Positions 62,805 through 64,000 of a stretch of 64,000 bases of DNA are shown one piece after another; position 1 is the stretch's first letter; every line of letters begins with the position of its first letter. The stretch is from the NCBI RefSeq assembly GCF_003443995.1, contig NZ_QWEY01000003.1, forward strand, positions 310,001-374,000, in the 5' to 3' direction. The DNA comes from Pseudotabrizicola alkalilacus (GTDB lineage Bacteria; Pseudomonadota; Alphaproteobacteria; Rhodobacterales; Rhodobacteraceae). The translations under genes were made by a program, and so were the position numbers. The notes below the pieces were generated by a model that was given only the letters and a program-made list of their open reading frames with translations, made no database searches and was not told the DNA's origin.

Positions 62805-63793
62805 TGAACGCCCCCAACGCAGAACCGACCGCCGTTCACCCCGCCGCACTGGAGCGCGCCCAGTTTGTCGAGGGCGTTAAGAACTATGATCCCGGCTTGG
62901 GGGCATACAACTTCGCCAACCTCGGCGACCTGGTGCGCTTTGCTGATCTGATGGCCAAGGCCGACGTGATGCTGCCGAAGCACCTTCGCAATAAGCCTTC
63001 CATCTGTCTGGCCGTCGCAATGCGGGCAACGCACTGGAAGATGGACCCGTTTGCGCTGGCGGTCGAAACCTATCAGGCCAAGGATGACCAGCCGATCGCC
63101 TATCAGGCAAAGGTCTTTGTCGCGGCCCTGAAGAACTGCGCCGGCATCGAATTACAGTATCGGTTCGAAGGCGACTATCGCGTTGAGAACAAGCCAGCGC
63201 AATCGAGCAAGGGGAATGAAACCTCCAAACGCACCTCAACCGGCGACCGGAAGTGCATCGCCTATGCCGAGGTGAACGGAAAGCTTCTCGAATACGAGAC
63301 GCCGACGATCGACAACATCACGATCAAGAACTCCCCGCTCTGGCACAATGACCCTGACCAGCAGCTTGCCTATTACGCGGGGCGCGGCTGGACCCGTCGC
63401 TACCGGCCGGGCGTCATCATGGGGGCCTATTCGGTCGATGAGGTCGAGGAAATGCGCCCCATCCGTGACGTGACCCCAGCGGAGGACCGCAGCAAGCGGG
63501 TGGATGGCTTTGCGGCCATCGCAACAAAAGCGCGGGCCGAGGGCGCACAGGACGCAGCCCAGGGCGCTGCGTATGACTCGGATGATGAGTCCGAGCAGGC
63601 GGGCGAATTGTTCCACTGGACGTATCGTCACGATCCCCTGAACGCCATCCCCGGATCAAAGGAATGGACCTGGGGCGAGGAAAGCGCCGCTGACCCGGAA
63701 CAGACGCGCCGGGCCTGCCCGTTCGAGCAGGGCACGCAGGAGGCAGATGACTGGCTGGGCGGGTTTATCGGGAAGCGGAGGGCTATGGAATGA
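62804..63793 (+). CDS. recT: RecT family single-strand annealing recombinase
   Basis: 329 residues. RecT core: YNFANLGDLVRFADLMAKAD, LPKHLRNKPSICLAVAMRAT, MDPFALAVETYQAKDDQPIAYQAKVFVAALKN, and ELQYRFEGDYRVE. Anneals complementary single strands in phage recombination. The C-terminal part is acidic (YDSDDESEQAGELFHW), as is common for these proteins. ATG overlaps the preceding stop codon, and the next gene overlaps its own stop. A partner exonuclease is not seen before the window end. Confidence 0.9.
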   Translation: MNAPNAEPTAVHPAALERAQFVEGVKNYDPGLGAYNFANLGDLVRFADLMAKADVMLPKHLRNKPSICLAVAMRATHWKMDPFALAVETYQAKDDQPIAYQAKVFVAALKNCAGIELQYRFEGDYRVENKPAQSSKGNETSKRTSTGDRKCIAYAEVNGKLLEYETPTIDNITIKNSPLWHNDPDQQLAYYAGRGWTRRYRPGVIMGAYSVDEVEEMRPIRDVTPAEDRSKRVDGFAAIATKARAEGAQDAAQGAAYDSDDESEQAGELFHWTYRHDPLNAIPGSKEWTWGEESAADPEQTRRACPFEQGTQEADDWLGGFIGKRRAME

Positions 63794-64000
63794 AGCGCCT
63801 CACCTATCCGCAGGCCATGGCGCTGGCCGATGCGCTGGAGTGTCATCCCGAGATCGTCGCCACCAACGGCAAGACCGGCGAGATCCATCTGCTGCTGCCG
63901 AATTTCAGCGCGGATGACGCCACCGCCTTCATCGAGGTCTGCACCGGCGGGATGCACATCGAGCCGGCCAGCCTGATCATCACCAACGACACCGTGGAGG
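63790..64000 (+). CDS. Partial phage hypothetical protein, runs off the window
   Basis: 70 codons visible from ATG 63790 (overlapping the recT stop): MKRLTYPQAMALADALECHPE, HLLLPNFSADDATAFIEVCTGG, EPASLIITND. No stop before 64000, so it is incomplete here. No family recognised. Belongs to the recT transcript. Confidence 0.65.
   Translation, partial: MKRLTYPQAMALADALECHPEIVATNGKTGEIHLLLPNFSADDATAFIEVCTGGMHIEPASLIITNDTVE

Larger units (their letters stand above)
54968..64000. mobile_element. Prophage-like element integrated at the 5' end of dusA (right end outside window)
   Basis: Begins at the dusA 5' end with a tyrosine recombinase, then a leftward lysis/tail module (56179-62045), then a rightward early module with RecT (62046 onward). 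Integrases that use the 5' end of dusA as attachment site are a described family, and the geometry here (integrase gene adjacent and divergent) fits. The second att site is not in the window. No capsid, terminase, portal or repressor gene is visible. The boundary at 54968 is approximate. Confidence 0.82.

Overview
This is a GC-rich, gene-dense chromosomal segment from an alphaproteobacterium, most likely a Rhodobacteraceae member. Markers for this are an Usg-family gene, DUF2849/DUF934 genes inside the sulfite-reduction operon, a soxBDAG sarcosine oxidase, CcmI, a CioAB-type bd oxidase, IF3 with a non-AUG start, and stem-loop repeats that end in GATATTT or GAGTATTT. The genus cannot be decided from the sequence. 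I saw no rRNA, tRNA or CRISPR array, and there is no gene-free stretch longer than 300 bases.

Layout. 0-5.5 kb: an Lrp/AsnC regulator divergent from an assimilatory sulfur operon (siroheme methyltransferase, DUF2849, sulfite reductase, APS reductase, DUF934), then ferredoxin-NADP reductase. 5.5-8.4 kb: an Ala-rich membrane-anchored protein, infC (apparent AUA start), and an AT-rich unknown gene. 8.4-15 kb (minus strand): molybdoenzyme maturation genes resembling the coxD/coxE/coxF accessory set of CO dehydrogenase (MoxR ATPase, vWA protein, XdhC, molybdopterin-binding protein) with an OmpA-like protein between them. 15-21 kb: a surface-glycan cluster with two very large glycosyltransferases and a hydrolase-fold paralogue that has lost its nucleophile. 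21-25.6 kb: small exported proteins, moaA, and the two-subunit cyanide-insensitive-type quinol oxidase. 25.7-35.5 kb: two M20 hydrolases, a DAO-family oxidase, and a complete peptide-type ABC importer. 35.5-42.9 kb: a persulfide-sensor-like ArsR regulator, an SDR, Usg, gyrA, two small unknowns, trmFO and gluQRS. 43-48.8 kb: sarcosine oxidase operon soxB-x-D-A-G with an extra membrane protein inside. 49-54 kb: ccmI, ruvX, DUF1289, a dioxygenase-like protein, a TauE-type exporter, a Bcr/CflA exporter, and dusA.

From about 55 kb to the end lies a prophage-like mobile element beside the 5' end of dusA. Its tyrosine recombinase is divergent from dusA. A leftward lysis/tail module follows (lipoprotein, holin-like protein, endolysin, coiled-coil membrane protein, tail fibres). 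At about 62.04 kb this module abuts, head to head, an early-type rightward module (coiled-coil protein, RecT, a partial gene). Both genes at this joint have lost their natural 5' ends, so it is either a real rearrangement in a decayed prophage or an assembly chimera. No head, packaging or repressor gene is visible in the window.

Functional threads: assimilatory and reactive sulfur handling (cys operon, a TauE exporter, an SqrR-like regulator), molybdenum cofactor use (moaA, XdhC/cox accessory genes), one-carbon/methylamine metabolism (sarcosine oxidase), and peptide or acyl-amino-acid uptake and hydrolysis.
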